Assembly (NCBI RefSeq): GCF_015594625.1
Contig: NZ_JADNRQ010000006.1
Span: forward strand, 124,001-188,000
Direction: 5' to 3'
Length of the DNA: 64,000 nucleotides
Source of the DNA: Desulfallas sp. Bu1-1
GTDB taxonomy: Bacteria > Bacillota > Desulfotomaculia > Desulfotomaculales > Desulfallaceae
Below are positions 44,232 through 52,952 of this stretch, one piece after another. Numbering within the stretch: position 1 is the first letter of the stretch; the number at the start of each line of letters is the position of its first letter. A program made the position numbers and the translations under genes. Below the pieces are notes generated by a model, which saw only the letters and a list, made by a program, of their open reading frames with translations, made no database searches and was not told where the DNA came from.

Positions 44232-45221
44232 TTAAATCCTCTGAATATTTAACTGCTTTAATTTCCGACAGATTGTTGACTGATCCACTCCTAATGCATT
44301 TGCTATCTCTTTTAGTGTTTTATACCTAGACATGGCCATATTGATTAATTGACTTTCAACTTTGTCAGTTGCTTCTTTGAGGGTCATAAGTCGGTGGACA
44401 GATACATCTTTTTCTAATTGTTGTCTGGCGATACTTAAGTAATCTTTTATCAATATTTTGGGGGTAATTGTTTCTTTTGGTTCCATTGTTACAATTAGTC
44501 GTTCAATGAGATTTTCCATTTCCCGCACGTTACCCGGCCAATCGTAGGATAAGAACAGTTTTATAACTTCGGGTGAACATCTTCTTTTGGTATTATATTT
44601 TTTTTCATATTTTTTCTTGAAATGCAGTAATAAGGGCATAATATCTTCTCTGCGTTCCCGTAAGGGTGGAATAGTAATGGGAACAACATTTAGCCGGTAA
44701 AAAAGATCTTCACGAAATTTCCCTTCCTGCACCATATTGTACAGGTTTTTGTTTGTGGCAGCGATTATTCTGGTATTGATTTTTTTTGTTTTTGAACCTC
44801 CGACACGTATTATTTCTTTTTCCTGTAGTACCCGCAGTAATTTGACCTGTAGATGTAGCTGCATATCTCCTATCTCATCAAGAAACAAAGTCCCATTATC
44901 TGCTTCCTCAAATTTTCCTGGTTTTCCACCGGTTTTTGCGCCAGTAAAAGCTCCATGCTCATAGCCAAAAAGTTCTGATTCTAAAAGATTCTCTGGAATA
45001 GCACCACAATTTATTTTGATCATGTGGCCGGGTCTTTTGCTGAACTTATGAATGGTGTTAGCAATTAGTTCTTTTCCAGTGCCCGATTCACCCATTAATA
45101 AGACCGTGCAATCATATGCTGCTACCTGCATGACTTTTTTTGTTAAGTCCTTCATAAACTGAGAATTACCTACAAAAATTTCGTTTTTAGGCCTATATTG
45201 TTGGATCGTGGTTGCATTCAA
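44232..45221 (-). CDS. Sigma-54 activator without sensory domain
   Basis: The 329-residue protein consists of an AAA+ sigma-54 interaction domain (Walker A GESGTGKE, GAFTGAKTGG loop, FLDEIGDM, PGNVREMENLIERL) and a C-terminal Fis-like helix-turn-helix (KEIANALGVDQSTICRKLKQL). Only about 18 residues precede the AAA+ domain, so there is no receiver, PAS or V4R domain. Such proteins are constitutive or are controlled by another protein. It is divergent from the acyl-CoA dehydrogenase operon, where two sigma-54 promoters with matching upstream boxes (46002 and 51125) occur. It is the obvious candidate activator. Confidence 0.92.
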   Translation of the reverse strand: MNATTIQQYRPKNEIFVGNSQFMKDLTKKVMQVAAYDCTVLLMGESGTGKELIANTIHKFSKRPGHMIKINCGAIPENLLESELFGYEHGAFTGAKTGGKPGKFEEADNGTLFLDEIGDMQLHLQVKLLRVLQEKEIIRVGGSKTKKINTRIIAATNKNLYNMVQEGKFREDLFYRLNVVPITIPPLRERREDIMPLLLHFKKKYEKKYNTKRRCSPEVIKLFLSYDWPGNVREMENLIERLIVTMEPKETITPKILIKDYLSIARQQLEKDVSVHRLMTLKEATDKVESQLINMAMSRYKTLKEIANALGVDQSTICRKLKQLNIQRI

Positions 45222-45339
45222 TGCTATCCCTCCTCCATAAGAAGTTAGTTATTATAATTTTACTATATTAAAAAAGCACTTCCCCCGTCAAGTCCATTTT
45301 TCCTGTAAAAATGGTCCCACTTTGGTGGGCAGAGGGTGG

Positions 45340-45760
45340 CCCAGGTTCATGAGACTCGGCTGATTCTTTCAGCAGGCGAGCCCATAGGCATTGGGACTGA
45401 TCTTCCGGCCATAGAGCATTACTGGATGGCCCTGACCACCCGGCTCACGGTGCTCTTGGACATCACCCTTTCGTCAAAGGCCTCCGCAGAGGCGTCGGCC
45501 ACGTCTTGCTGGCTCAATCCCCGTATGTACTGCGGCGGATCAGAGCCATTGTTTCTTCTATGCCTGATGCCAGACTGTAAAAGCAGAAACTATTGGTTTT
45601 ATGGCACTGCTAATCTTCTGCTATGTATTTGCACATGAGTTGGCCGGTATCCAAACTCTCAAAATCTTCCTCCGGTGTCAGTTCGACCAGAAGACTACGG
45701 CAAGTTCATCATCTCACCAAGGCAGCCTGGCGTGCCAAATAGTATCGGCAAAAGATCTCA
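45340..45760 (-). pseudogene. Possible mutator-type transposase relic
   Basis: On the minus strand broken frames give IEETMALIRRSTYG and, after a shift, GLSQQDVADASAEAFDERVMSKSTVSRVVRAI. This resembles the region of mutator (IS256-like) transposases that precedes the catalytic part. Stops and shifts interrupt every frame. Nothing else is supported between 45222 and 45930 apart from AT-rich sequence. Confidence 0.35.
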
Positions 45761-45934
45761 ACAGATCTAAACTATGGCCGCAATTCCCGTGCCAATACAA
45801 AACCGGTTATAGCACGGCTCTGAATCTCAAACATATAACACAGCCAGGCAAGAGGATTGCCACTGGCTAGATGGCGCTACACAGTTACTTAACGGTGTTA
45901 AGGCGCAATTATTTTTGCATTTTTGCAATAAAAG

Positions 45935-45948
45935 TTGCACGAGTTCAA
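45935..45948 (+). promoter_or_regulatory. Upstream box of the first catabolic sigma-54 promoter
   Basis: TTGCACGAGTTCAA has TTGCA-N4-TTCAA symmetry. It lies 53 bases upstream of the promoter at 46002. The same box (TTGCAGCATTTCAA) lies 55 bases upstream of the second promoter at 51125. It is a candidate binding site for the sigma-54 activator coded at 44232. Confidence 0.55.
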
Positions 45949-46001
45949 TAAATCTTTTGAATATTATAGTTCTTGGGGAGTGCCAGCCCTGTTGATAGAC
46001 T

Positions 46002-46017
46002 TGGCATAGTCCTTGCA
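46002..46017 (+). promoter_or_regulatory. Sigma-54 promoter of the acyl-CoA dehydrogenase operon
   Basis: TGGCATAGTCCTTGCA has GG-N10-GC and matches TGGCAY-N5-TTGCW. It lies 285 bases upstream of the acyl-CoA dehydrogenase start. The preceding GAGTGCCAGCCCTGTTGATAG is nearly repeated before the promoter at 51125. Confidence 0.85.
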
Positions 46018-46301
46018 AGAAATAAATCTGCGGGAATTAAGTATCAGCCGTACCGTTGCCCTGGAGTTTGCTTTTTAAAGAAGCAAAGAATTATTTGGGT
46101 ATTGATGAGGCCTAATGCAAGAAGTGACCGAAACGGCTTTGAATGAAGGGAGGGAACATGCATCAAGCTGTTCAGGCAGTTTTATCCTGACTGAAATAAA
46201 GGAGTATGCTTGGGACCCCAAGGTCTAAAAGGGACTGAATTCTGTAAGATAAACCTTGAAGAACCGGAAGGGCTTACATAATTCATAATGGAGGAGAAGA
46301 A
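46018..46301 (+). other. Long leader of the catabolic operon
   Basis: About 270 bases of untranslated leader separate the predicted sigma-54 start from the first gene. No frame with a good ribosome site and no clear terminator hairpin was seen. Confidence 0.4.
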
Positions 46302-47447
46302 ATGGATTTTAATTTACCTGAAGATATTATGCAACTAAAAAAAATGGCGGCCAACTTTACACGCAGGGAACTCATTCCGAAAGAAGAGGAACTGAGGAAA
46401 ACCGGACAACTTAATCAAAGTACATTGCAGAAAATGAAGGAACTCGGTTTTTACGGGCTGACCATTCCGGAAGAGTATTCCGGGATGGGAATCGGCGCTC
46501 TCGGGTACTGCGTAGTGATGGAGGAGTTAGCCAAGGGGCCGAAGGCATACTTACACGAAGTCAGCCTTAGCAACGGTATCGGCTCCAGGGCTATCTTAAT
46601 TGGGGGTAGCGAGGAACAAAAGAAAAAATACCTGCCCGGTATAGCGAAAGGTGAAATTCTGGTAGCCTTTGCATTAACAGAGCCTAATGCGGGATCCGAC
46701 GCCTCCGCAATACAAACTACAGCCAGGCAGGAGGGTGACTACTGGGTACTGAATGGAACCAAACATTTTATTTCAAATGGCGCGGTGGCAGACATAGTAA
46801 CTGTTATGGCGTTAACTGACAGGGAGAAAAGAAGCCGGGGAGGGATTACGGCTTTCATAGTAGAAAAGGGAACCCCCGGCTTTTCAGTCCAGCAGCTTCA
46901 GGAAACTATGGCAGGGCCTCCGGTGATTCAAGCTGAACTGGTATTCGAAGACTGCAGAGTTCCCTCATCCAATATAATCGGCCAGGTCGGTCATGGTTTT
47001 GACATCACCATGGAAACACTGACCGAGGGAAGACTGCAGTACGGTGCAATGGCTTTGGGGATGGCCCAGAGGTTGCTGGACATGTCGGTGGATTATGCCA
47101 AGCAGAGGGTGCAGTTCGGAAAACCCATCGCCACCAAGCAAGCCATACAGTTTATGTTGGCGGATATGGCCACGGAGATTTATGCCGCCCGGCAGATTCT
47201 TTATAATGCCGCGGCGAGGCACGACAATGGGGAAAAACTGGTCAAGGAGTCGGCCATGGTTAAACTGTATAACACCGAAATGGTCTGCCGGGTGGCTGAC
47301 CGGGCAGTGCAGATATTCGGCGGTATGGGTTATATGTCAGAGCTGCCCATAGAGCGCATGTATAGGGAAGCTCGCGTTATGAGGATTGTTGAAGGAACTT
47401 CGGAAATTCAAAGGATAGTCATAGCCAGGGAATTGCTTAGAGACTAA
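46302..47447 (+). CDS. Acyl-CoA dehydrogenase
   Basis: The 381-residue flavoprotein has the full family pattern: FALTEPNAGSDASAIQTTA, HFISNGAVADIVTVMA, the FGKPIATKQAIQFMLADMA helix, and the C-terminal FGGMGYMSELPIERMYREARVMRIVEGTSEIQRIVIAREL. The catalytic base is expected at the Glu of VEGTSEIQ (short-chain-type position). It oxidises an acyl-CoA to the 2-enoyl-CoA and passes electrons to ETF. With the BadH- and BadI-like genes downstream, cyclohexanecarboxyl-CoA is a plausible substrate, but sequence alone does not decide. GGAGGAG precedes the ATG. It is the first gene after the sigma-54 promoter. Confidence 0.93.
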   Translation: MDFNLPEDIMQLKKMAANFTRRELIPKEEELRKTGQLNQSTLQKMKELGFYGLTIPEEYSGMGIGALGYCVVMEELAKGPKAYLHEVSLSNGIGSRAILIGGSEEQKKKYLPGIAKGEILVAFALTEPNAGSDASAIQTTARQEGDYWVLNGTKHFISNGAVADIVTVMALTDREKRSRGGITAFIVEKGTPGFSVQQLQETMAGPPVIQAELVFEDCRVPSSNIIGQVGHGFDITMETLTEGRLQYGAMALGMAQRLLDMSVDYAKQRVQFGKPIATKQAIQFMLADMATEIYAARQILYNAAARHDNGEKLVKESAMVKLYNTEMVCRVADRAVQIFGGMGYMSELPIERMYREARVMRIVEGTSEIQRIVIARELLRD

Positions 47448-47478
47448 AGTTCTTTAGAACACAGTAGAGGTGTATATT

Positions 47479-47922
47479 ATGGGATTATATTTTGAAGATT
47501 TTAAGGTGGGGCAGAAGTTTACCAGTCCCGGAAGAACTATTACCGAGAGTGACGTAATGCAGTTTGCCGGGTTGTCCATGGACTTTAATCCGCTGCATAC
47601 CGATTATGAGTTTGCTAAAGGAACAATATTCGGCAGACCTATAGCTCATGGTTTGCTGGGCCTGTGCATAGCCTCAGGATTGACATACAGGATGGGAATT
47701 TTTAATGAATCGGCTATCGCCAATCTTGGCATAAAAGAATGGAATATGAAGGCGCCTATTTTTTTCGGTGACACTGTTCATGTCGAAGTGACTATTAAGG
47801 AAAAGCGGAAAACCTCCAATCCAAGCCGGGGAATTCTGGTCAGGGAAACCAAGTTGATCAAACAGGATGGAACGGTGGTACAGGAGGGATTGATAATTTT
47901 AATGGTTAAATGCAGAGAATAA
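47479..47922 (+). CDS. MaoC-like hot-dog fold enoyl-CoA hydratase
   Basis: About 147 residues run from the ATG at 47479 (AGAGGTG six bases upstream). The hydratase-2 motif is visible as FAGLSMDFNPLHTDYEFAKGTIFGRPIAHGLLGLCIASGL, with the catalytic Asp/His pair in DFNPLHTD. Members hydrate 2-enoyl-CoA or act as (R)-specific dehydratases. It follows the acyl-CoA dehydrogenase by 31 bases, so it probably acts on that product or on a branch of the same pathway. Confidence 0.87.
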   Translation: MGLYFEDFKVGQKFTSPGRTITESDVMQFAGLSMDFNPLHTDYEFAKGTIFGRPIAHGLLGLCIASGLTYRMGIFNESAIANLGIKEWNMKAPIFFGDTVHVEVTIKEKRKTSNPSRGILVRETKLIKQDGTVVQEGLIILMVKCRE

Positions 47923-48036
47923 TGACTTGATTATAATAATTATGGCTCTTACTTGGCGTGAGAATAGGGCAATGTTGGGGAATAATCCGAGCGCTCGGTG
48001 AGGTTCTGATGAAGATAGCAGGGATAGACCGGAAGG

Positions 48037-48075
48037 TTACCTGCTATTTTTACCTGCTATCTTTACCTGCTATCT
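48037..48075 (+). repeat. Three tandem 13-bp repeats
   Basis: TTACCTGCTATYT is repeated three times without gaps, just upstream of the truncated etfA. It may mark the deletion that removed the etfA 5' end. Confidence 0.8.
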
Positions 48076-48170
48076 TTGCGGAGAATAATAGCAAGACACT
48101 TATGTTTATATTTTTATCATCGAGAGAGGAACCCTTGGCTTGATCGTCAATCCTTACCCCTTATGCATCA

Positions 48171-48929
48171 GTGGTGTGTATGCAGATCCGGGAGTCCAAA
48201 CCGGAGATTTTCCTCGTGGGAGCTACCAACTTGGGTCGCGACCTGGCCCCTAAAGTTGGCAGAAGGCTGGGGACGGGGCTGACTGCGGACTGCACCGGCC
48301 TGGACATAGACGATGAGGGTATGCTTTTGCAAACCCGTCCTGCTTTTGGAGGTAATATAATAGCCACTATTGTTACACCGAACCACAGGCCACAGATGGC
48401 GACAGTGCGCCCGCGAGTTATGGTAAGCCTCCCTAGGAACGAAGGGAGAAGAGGAGAAGTAGTCAAGATACCATATAAATTGGATACCATGGATTTGAGG
48501 GTCAAGGTTCTTGATATTGTCAAAGAGATTAAAAGGGGAGTAAACCTGGAAGAAGCCGATGTCATTGTCGCCGGGGGTAGGGGTTTGGGCTCGGCTGAAG
48601 GCTTTAAGGTTCTTGAGAGATTGGCTGGTGTGCTTGGTGGAGAGATCGGAGCTTCAAGGGATGCAGTGGACGCCGGCTGGATTTCACACGCCCACCAGAT
48701 CGGCCAGACGGGTAAAACAGTGCGTCCGAAACTATACATTGCATGCGGCATTTCCGGGACTGTACAGCATACTGCCGGTATGAAAGAGTCGGATATGATC
48801 GTGGCTATCAACACTGATCCAGCGGCTCCAATATTTGAAATTGCTGACTACGGCATTGTGGCTGACCTGTATCAGGCAGTCCCGGCCCTGATATCAGCAA
48901 TTGAGAGCTATAAAAACGGTAATCTGTAA
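48171..48929 (+). pseudogene. ETF alpha subunit, N-terminally truncated
   Basis: The frame codes the C-terminal two thirds of EtfA. It opens in mid-domain at IRESKPEIFLVGATNLGRDLAPKVGRRLGTGLTADCT. The FAD domain is complete, with GQTGKTVRPKLYIACGISGTVQHTAGM and INTDPAAPIFEIADYGIVADLYQAVP. Normal EtfA has about 80 more residues at the N-terminus, and no etfB is present. No ribosome site supports the GTG at the start of the frame. I read it as the remnant of an etfBA pair deleted at its 5' side, next to short tandem repeats. Electron transfer for the acyl-CoA dehydrogenase must use another ETF. Confidence 0.75.
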
Positions 48930-48998
48930 CGGACCGCAAGCAAGAAAAGGGCACAGATAAAGATCCAGAAAATAATAAATATTAGGGAGGCTAATGCA

Positions 48999-49946
48999 AT
49001 GAACAAAAGGTTATTAGACAAAGCTGCTGTGGTAACGGGCGCCGGTCGCGGGATAGGCAGGGAAATAGCAATAGCCCTGGCCGCAGAAGGCGCCGGTGTG
49101 GTAGTAGTTGATCCGGGAACGGCCAGGGATGGCAGTGGGACAGACCTGGCTCCGGCGGAGCAGGTAGTGGCCGAAATTAAAGCCGGAGGTGGCCGGGCCG
49201 TTGCGAATTATAATTCGGTGACCGATTTCAAAGCCGCTGAAGAAATAATCAGAAACTGCGAAGACAGCTTCGGCCGGGTGGATATTGTTGTAAACTGCGC
49301 TGGTGTGCTAAGGGAGCGGATGATCTGGAACATGACTGAGGAAGATTGGGATACGGTTATCGACGTACATCTGAAAGGAACATTTAACATTTGCCGTCAC
49401 GCCTGTGTAAGAATGAGGGGCCAGCGTTATGGAAGAATCATCAACCTTACCTCAGACGCCTGGAGAGGGACGGTCGGACAGAGCAATTACGGTGCTGCCA
49501 AAGGGGGTATAGTCAGCTTGACAAGTGCGATTGCCAGGGAGATGGGCCGTTATGGGGTAACGGCTAACTGCCTCGCTCCCATTGCAGCCACCAGAATGAC
49601 CATGACTGAGGAAGTCAAGGCAGGAATGAAGAAAAGACTGGAAAGCGGCATGATTACCAAGGAATTTTATGATTCTTTTATGGCCATGCCCGGCCCGGAA
49701 TACGTTTCCCCCATGGCTGTTTATCTGGCCAGTGATGCAGCCGCCAACATCAACGGCCAGGTTTTCCATATTGAAAAAGGCAGGGTAAGTATATACTCCC
49801 AGCCTGTAGAAACGCTAGCGATCTATAAAACTACGGAAAACGGCATGTTCAGGGTGGAAGAATTGGAGGATAATGTACCGAAAATGCTGCTTGCCGGATA
49901 CATAAACCCGGCTCCGCCCGAACCACCCAAAGAAAAGAGCCGGTAA
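48999..49946 (+). CDS. Short-chain dehydrogenase (3-hydroxyacyl-CoA dehydrogenase-like)
   Basis: The 315-residue SDR has TGAGRGIGREIA for NAD(P) binding, VNCAGVLRERMIWNMTEEDWD and the catalytic SNYGAAKGG (Tyr-x3-Lys). About 60 extra residues follow the usual C-terminus. The VLRERMIWNMTEEDWDTVIDVHLKGTF block is typical of the SDR domain of multifunctional enzyme type 2 (hydroxyacyl-CoA dehydrogenases) that pair with MaoC hydratases, and a MaoC gene lies in the same operon. It probably oxidises a 3-hydroxyacyl-CoA. GGGAGG precedes the ATG. Confidence 0.87.
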   Translation: MNKRLLDKAAVVTGAGRGIGREIAIALAAEGAGVVVVDPGTARDGSGTDLAPAEQVVAEIKAGGGRAVANYNSVTDFKAAEEIIRNCEDSFGRVDIVVNCAGVLRERMIWNMTEEDWDTVIDVHLKGTFNICRHACVRMRGQRYGRIINLTSDAWRGTVGQSNYGAAKGGIVSLTSAIAREMGRYGVTANCLAPIAATRMTMTEEVKAGMKKRLESGMITKEFYDSFMAMPGPEYVSPMAVYLASDAAANINGQVFHIEKGRVSIYSQPVETLAIYKTTENGMFRVEELEDNVPKMLLAGYINPAPPEPPKEKSR

Positions 49947-50183
49947 GTGTCCTGAAACTGTAATGTGGTGAATGAGTTTAATGTTTATAATTTAGTAAGT
50001 TGATGAGCATCTTTTTTACTGTCTGAGTGTGTCCGGAAAATTTCTTAGTGAAGACACGACTGACAATTTGAAGATAACGTTTTTTGTGGTAGGTGGTGCA
50101 ATCGATAAAATAAATGTGCGAAATCCTTGAAGGGACGTACCCGTCTTAAATAATTGAAGGTGTTTACAGCAGGAGGAAAGGTT

Positions 50184-51014
50184 ATGGGCAGCGCTTTTTT
50201 AGATGCGTTTAACTTGGTTGCTCCAAAAGTTGCCAAGTTGTTTGTCGATGATAGCCTGGTTTTTTATTCATCCGATTTAACTAAAACTACCATGACAAGT
50301 TATCAAAACCTTAGTATTCCATTAGGCGAAGTTGGATCGGAGCTCAAAGAGGGCGGTGCAACATACAAGGCAATCCGTGAGAAAAGGCCTGTTCAGGTTG
50401 AAATACCCGCCTCCGTGTGGGGGGTTGCGCTGAAATCAACCTGTTTTCCGGTTTTTGACGATGATGATCCGGAAAAAGTGGTAGGGACGTACGGGGTGGC
50501 TATAGCCCGTGACAAAGCTGTTGCAGTCAGGGAAGCTGTGGCCGGCTTCAAGCTTGGTCTCGCTGAAGTATCCCAGGCTACAGTGCAGACTGCCAGTGAC
50601 GCTGAGAAGATTAACACCAAAAACTCGGAACTGCAGGCGGAGATACTTGAAATAAGATGTTTGTCAGGCGAAATCAATAAGGTGCTTGACGCTATAACTC
50701 ACATTTCTTCACAAACCAAAATACTGGGATTGAACGCGGCCATTGAAGCCGCCCGTGCAGGTGAGAGTGGTCGTGGTTTCAGTGTTGTGGCTTCGGAAAT
50801 CAGGAAACTGTCTGACCGCTCAAATCAGACTGCAGATTTAATTCGTGAGCTCACTAAAAAGATTGAAAACAAGATCTCCCAGGCTATACAAAAAGCTATG
50901 GTAATCCTTGATGCCAGTCAAAATCAGGCAGCAGCCACACAGGAAATTTCTGCGCGCCTGGAGGAATTGTTAAGTTATACCGAAAATCTGGATGGATTAG
51001 CAGCCAGGTTATAA
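50184..51014 (+). CDS. Soluble chemoreceptor-like (MCP signalling domain) protein
   Basis: About 276 residues run from the ATG at 50184, which has AGGAGG seven bases upstream; the TTG at 50154 is rejected. There is no membrane segment. The N-terminal 120 residues form an uncharacterised sensory domain. The C-terminal half has the methyl-accepting hairpin tip [36 protein letters not shown], the CheA/CheW-binding sequence. It lies between catabolic genes of a sigma-54 operon, and just upstream of a second sigma-54 promoter. It could sense pathway substrate or redox state for taxis, or act as an unusual regulator; which is not decided. Confidence 0.88.
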   Translation: MGSAFLDAFNLVAPKVAKLFVDDSLVFYSSDLTKTTMTSYQNLSIPLGEVGSELKEGGATYKAIREKRPVQVEIPASVWGVALKSTCFPVFDDDDPEKVVGTYGVAIARDKAVAVREAVAGFKLGLAEVSQATVQTASDAEKINTKNSELQAEILEIRCLSGEINKVLDAITHISSQTKILGLNAAIEAARAGESGRGFSVVASEIRKLSDRSNQTADLIRELTKKIENKISQAIQKAMVILDASQNQAAATQEISARLEELLSYTENLDGLAARL

Positions 51015-51055
51015 TGCCAAAGCCTGTTATGTTATTGTTTTTTTTACAAGTAAAA

Positions 51056-51069
51056 TTGCAGCATTTCAA
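51056..51069 (+). promoter_or_regulatory. Upstream box of the second catabolic sigma-54 promoter
   Basis: TTGCAGCATTTCAA is the TTGCA-N4-TTCAA box also found at 45935. It lies 55 bases upstream of the promoter at 51125. Confidence 0.55.
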
Positions 51070-51124
51070 TTTTTTTTTGCTTGAACTATTTGTCCTATTG
51101 GAGTGGCGGCCCTGTTGACAGGTT

Positions 51125-51140
51125 TGGCATATTCCTTGCT
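51125..51140 (+). promoter_or_regulatory. Sigma-54 promoter of the badH-badI-thiolase operon
   Basis: TGGCATATTCCTTGCT has GG-N10-GC. It is preceded by GAGTGGCGGCCCTGTTGACAG, almost the same block as before the promoter at 46002. It lies 95 bases upstream of the BadH-like gene. Confidence 0.87.
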
Positions 51141-51234
51141 AAAAACAGTGTAAATAGGGCGCCAAAGTTGTTGAAGGTAATGGCAGTAGGCGAAAGGTTA
51201 AGATTTAAAAATCTATATCAAGGAGAGTGGGAAT

Positions 51235-52020
51235 ATGATACTGGGACTGGAAGGTAAAACAGTAGTTGTGACCGGCGGGGGATCAAATATCGGCCGGGCA
51301 GTTGCGCTGGGGTTTGCTGCTGAAAAAAGCAAAGTGATTATTTTTGATATCGATGAGGCCCAAGGCAAGAAGGTGATCGAAGCGGCTCTAAAAGAAGGGG
51401 CTTCTGCCGCTGAATTTTTTAGAGTAGATGTGACAGACTTCGATATGGTTTCCTCAGCCATAGATACAGTAAAAAGCAAATACTTAACCATAGACTGCTT
51501 GATCAATGTGGTGGGTTGGGACAGCTTAAACCTCTTCATCAATACAAAGCCGGATTTTTGGGAGCGGGTTATTAAGCTGAATTATATTAGTGTTTTAAAC
51601 ACTACCAAAGCTGTTTTGCCGGTCATGACCAGTCAGAAACAGGGCGTTATTATTAATTTCGCTTCAGACGCCGGGCGCGTCGGAGAGCGTTTTGAAGCGG
51701 TCTATTCCGGAGCCAAGGGCGCTGTTATAGCATTTTCCAAGTCGGTGGCAAAAGAGATGGGACGCAACAATATCCGCGTCAACGTAGTCTGCCCGGGTAC
51801 CACTGTTCCTATGGATCCTGAAGCCATCGGGGAAAACAGCATGTGGAAAGCAGGCCCAATGACTGAAGAGCAACTGGAAAAGGCAAAAAAATTGTATCCG
51901 CTGGGGCGCTTGGCAACGCCTGAGGATGTGGCGGGGGCGACGGTGTTTTTGGCCTCCGAAAGAGCCGGCTTTATAACTGGGCAGACGTTAAGCGTAAGCG
52001 GTGGTTACACCATGGTGTAA
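51235..52020 (+). CDS. badH: SDR, 2-hydroxycyclohexanecarboxyl-CoA dehydrogenase-like (BadH)
   Basis: The 261-residue SDR has TGGGSNIGRAVA, the Ser of NFASDAGRVG and the catalytic YSGAKGAVIAFSK. It shares distinctive blocks with BadH of Rhodopseudomonas palustris as I remember it: NVVGWDSLNLFINTKPDFWERVI, NFASDAGRVGERFEAVYSGAKG, VNVVCPGTT and the ending ITGQTLSVSGGYTM. BadH oxidises 2-hydroxycyclohexanecarboxyl-CoA to the 2-keto compound. The next gene looks like BadI, the following enzyme of that route, which strengthens the call. AAGGAGAG precedes the ATG and a sigma-54 promoter lies directly upstream. Confidence 0.78.
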   Translation: MILGLEGKTVVVTGGGSNIGRAVALGFAAEKSKVIIFDIDEAQGKKVIEAALKEGASAAEFFRVDVTDFDMVSSAIDTVKSKYLTIDCLINVVGWDSLNLFINTKPDFWERVIKLNYISVLNTTKAVLPVMTSQKQGVIINFASDAGRVGERFEAVYSGAKGAVIAFSKSVAKEMGRNNIRVNVVCPGTTVPMDPEAIGENSMWKAGPMTEEQLEKAKKLYPLGRLATPEDVAGATVFLASERAGFITGQTLSVSGGYTMV

Positions 52021-52079
52021 GTTAATTGTTTCAAATATAACTGAGCAACTAAATTATTTTATAAGGAGAGGTGCTTTAA

Positions 52080-52925
52080 ATGGTCTGGACTAATTGGGAG
52101 AAAATTGAAAAGGACGAGTTCCAGGAAATTATTTACGAAAAAAAATACCATAAAGAGCTTTTAGGCGGAGTGGCCAGGATTACCATCAACAGGCCTCATA
52201 AATACAATGCCTTCACCAGCAAAACCCAGGATGAAATGTTTCACGCTTTCTATGACGCCAGTCACGATCCGGCAATCGGCGTTGTCGTGCTCACCGGGGC
52301 CGGTGATAAAGCCTTCTGCACTGGAGGCGACGTGGAATGGGAAGTAAAAGGCTTGCGGGAACAGTTTTACTGGCGGTACCCTCCCAACCAGCTTCTGAGG
52401 ATGTGCCGGAAACCGGTGATAGCTATGGTCAAAGGTTATGCCATAGGTGGGGGAAATCACTTAGCCTACATGGCTGACTTCACCATTGCCGCCGATAATG
52501 CCGTTTTCGGGCAGAACGGCCCGAGGGTGGCCAGTCCCGCCGATGGATGGATAGTCGCTTATTTAACAAGGGTTGTGGGGGCCAAAAAAGCCAGGGAAAT
52601 GTGGATGCTGTGCCGCCGCTACAGTGCTGAGCAGGCGCTGCAGATGGGCCTCGTGAACGAGGTTGTGCCCCTGAATAAATTGGAAGAAACGGTGGACAAA
52701 TGGTGTGAAGAAATACTTTCACTGAGTCCCGGGTGTATTGAAATTTTAAAGGCATCTTTTGATTCCGACATAGATTATATGGAGGGGACATGCGGCAAGA
52801 TGTCCCGATATCTTTATCCGGACTGGTTTGATATGAAGGAGTGTGCCGAAGGGCCCAAGGCCTTTATGGAGAAAAGGAAGCCCCAGTTCTGGAAAATACG
52901 GCTGGAAGAGTTGAAAAAAAGCTAG
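52080..52925 (+). CDS. badI: 2-ketocyclohexanecarboxyl-CoA hydrolase-like (BadI/MenB subfamily)
   Basis: The 281-residue crotonase-fold protein is of the MenB/BadI branch. It shows TINRPHKYNAFTSKT, GAGDKAFCTGGD, VKGYAIGGGNHLAYMADFTIA, FGQNGPRVASPADGWIVAYLTRVVGAKKAREMW and MCRRYS-like LCRRYSAEQA, ending KAFMEKRKPQF. The FGQ.GP and RVVG.KKAREMW blocks closely match BadI, which hydrolytically opens the ring to pimeloyl-CoA, rather than ordinary enoyl-CoA hydratase. It follows the BadH-like gene by 59 bases. MenB-type naphthoate synthase is the main alternative, but no menaquinone genes are near. Confidence 0.78.
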   Translation: MVWTNWEKIEKDEFQEIIYEKKYHKELLGGVARITINRPHKYNAFTSKTQDEMFHAFYDASHDPAIGVVVLTGAGDKAFCTGGDVEWEVKGLREQFYWRYPPNQLLRMCRKPVIAMVKGYAIGGGNHLAYMADFTIAADNAVFGQNGPRVASPADGWIVAYLTRVVGAKKAREMWMLCRRYSAEQALQMGLVNEVVPLNKLEETVDKWCEEILSLSPGCIEILKASFDSDIDYMEGTCGKMSRYLYPDWFDMKECAEGPKAFMEKRKPQFWKIRLEELKKS

Positions 52926-52952
52926 TGAATGGACGAAATTGGAGGCATGAAA

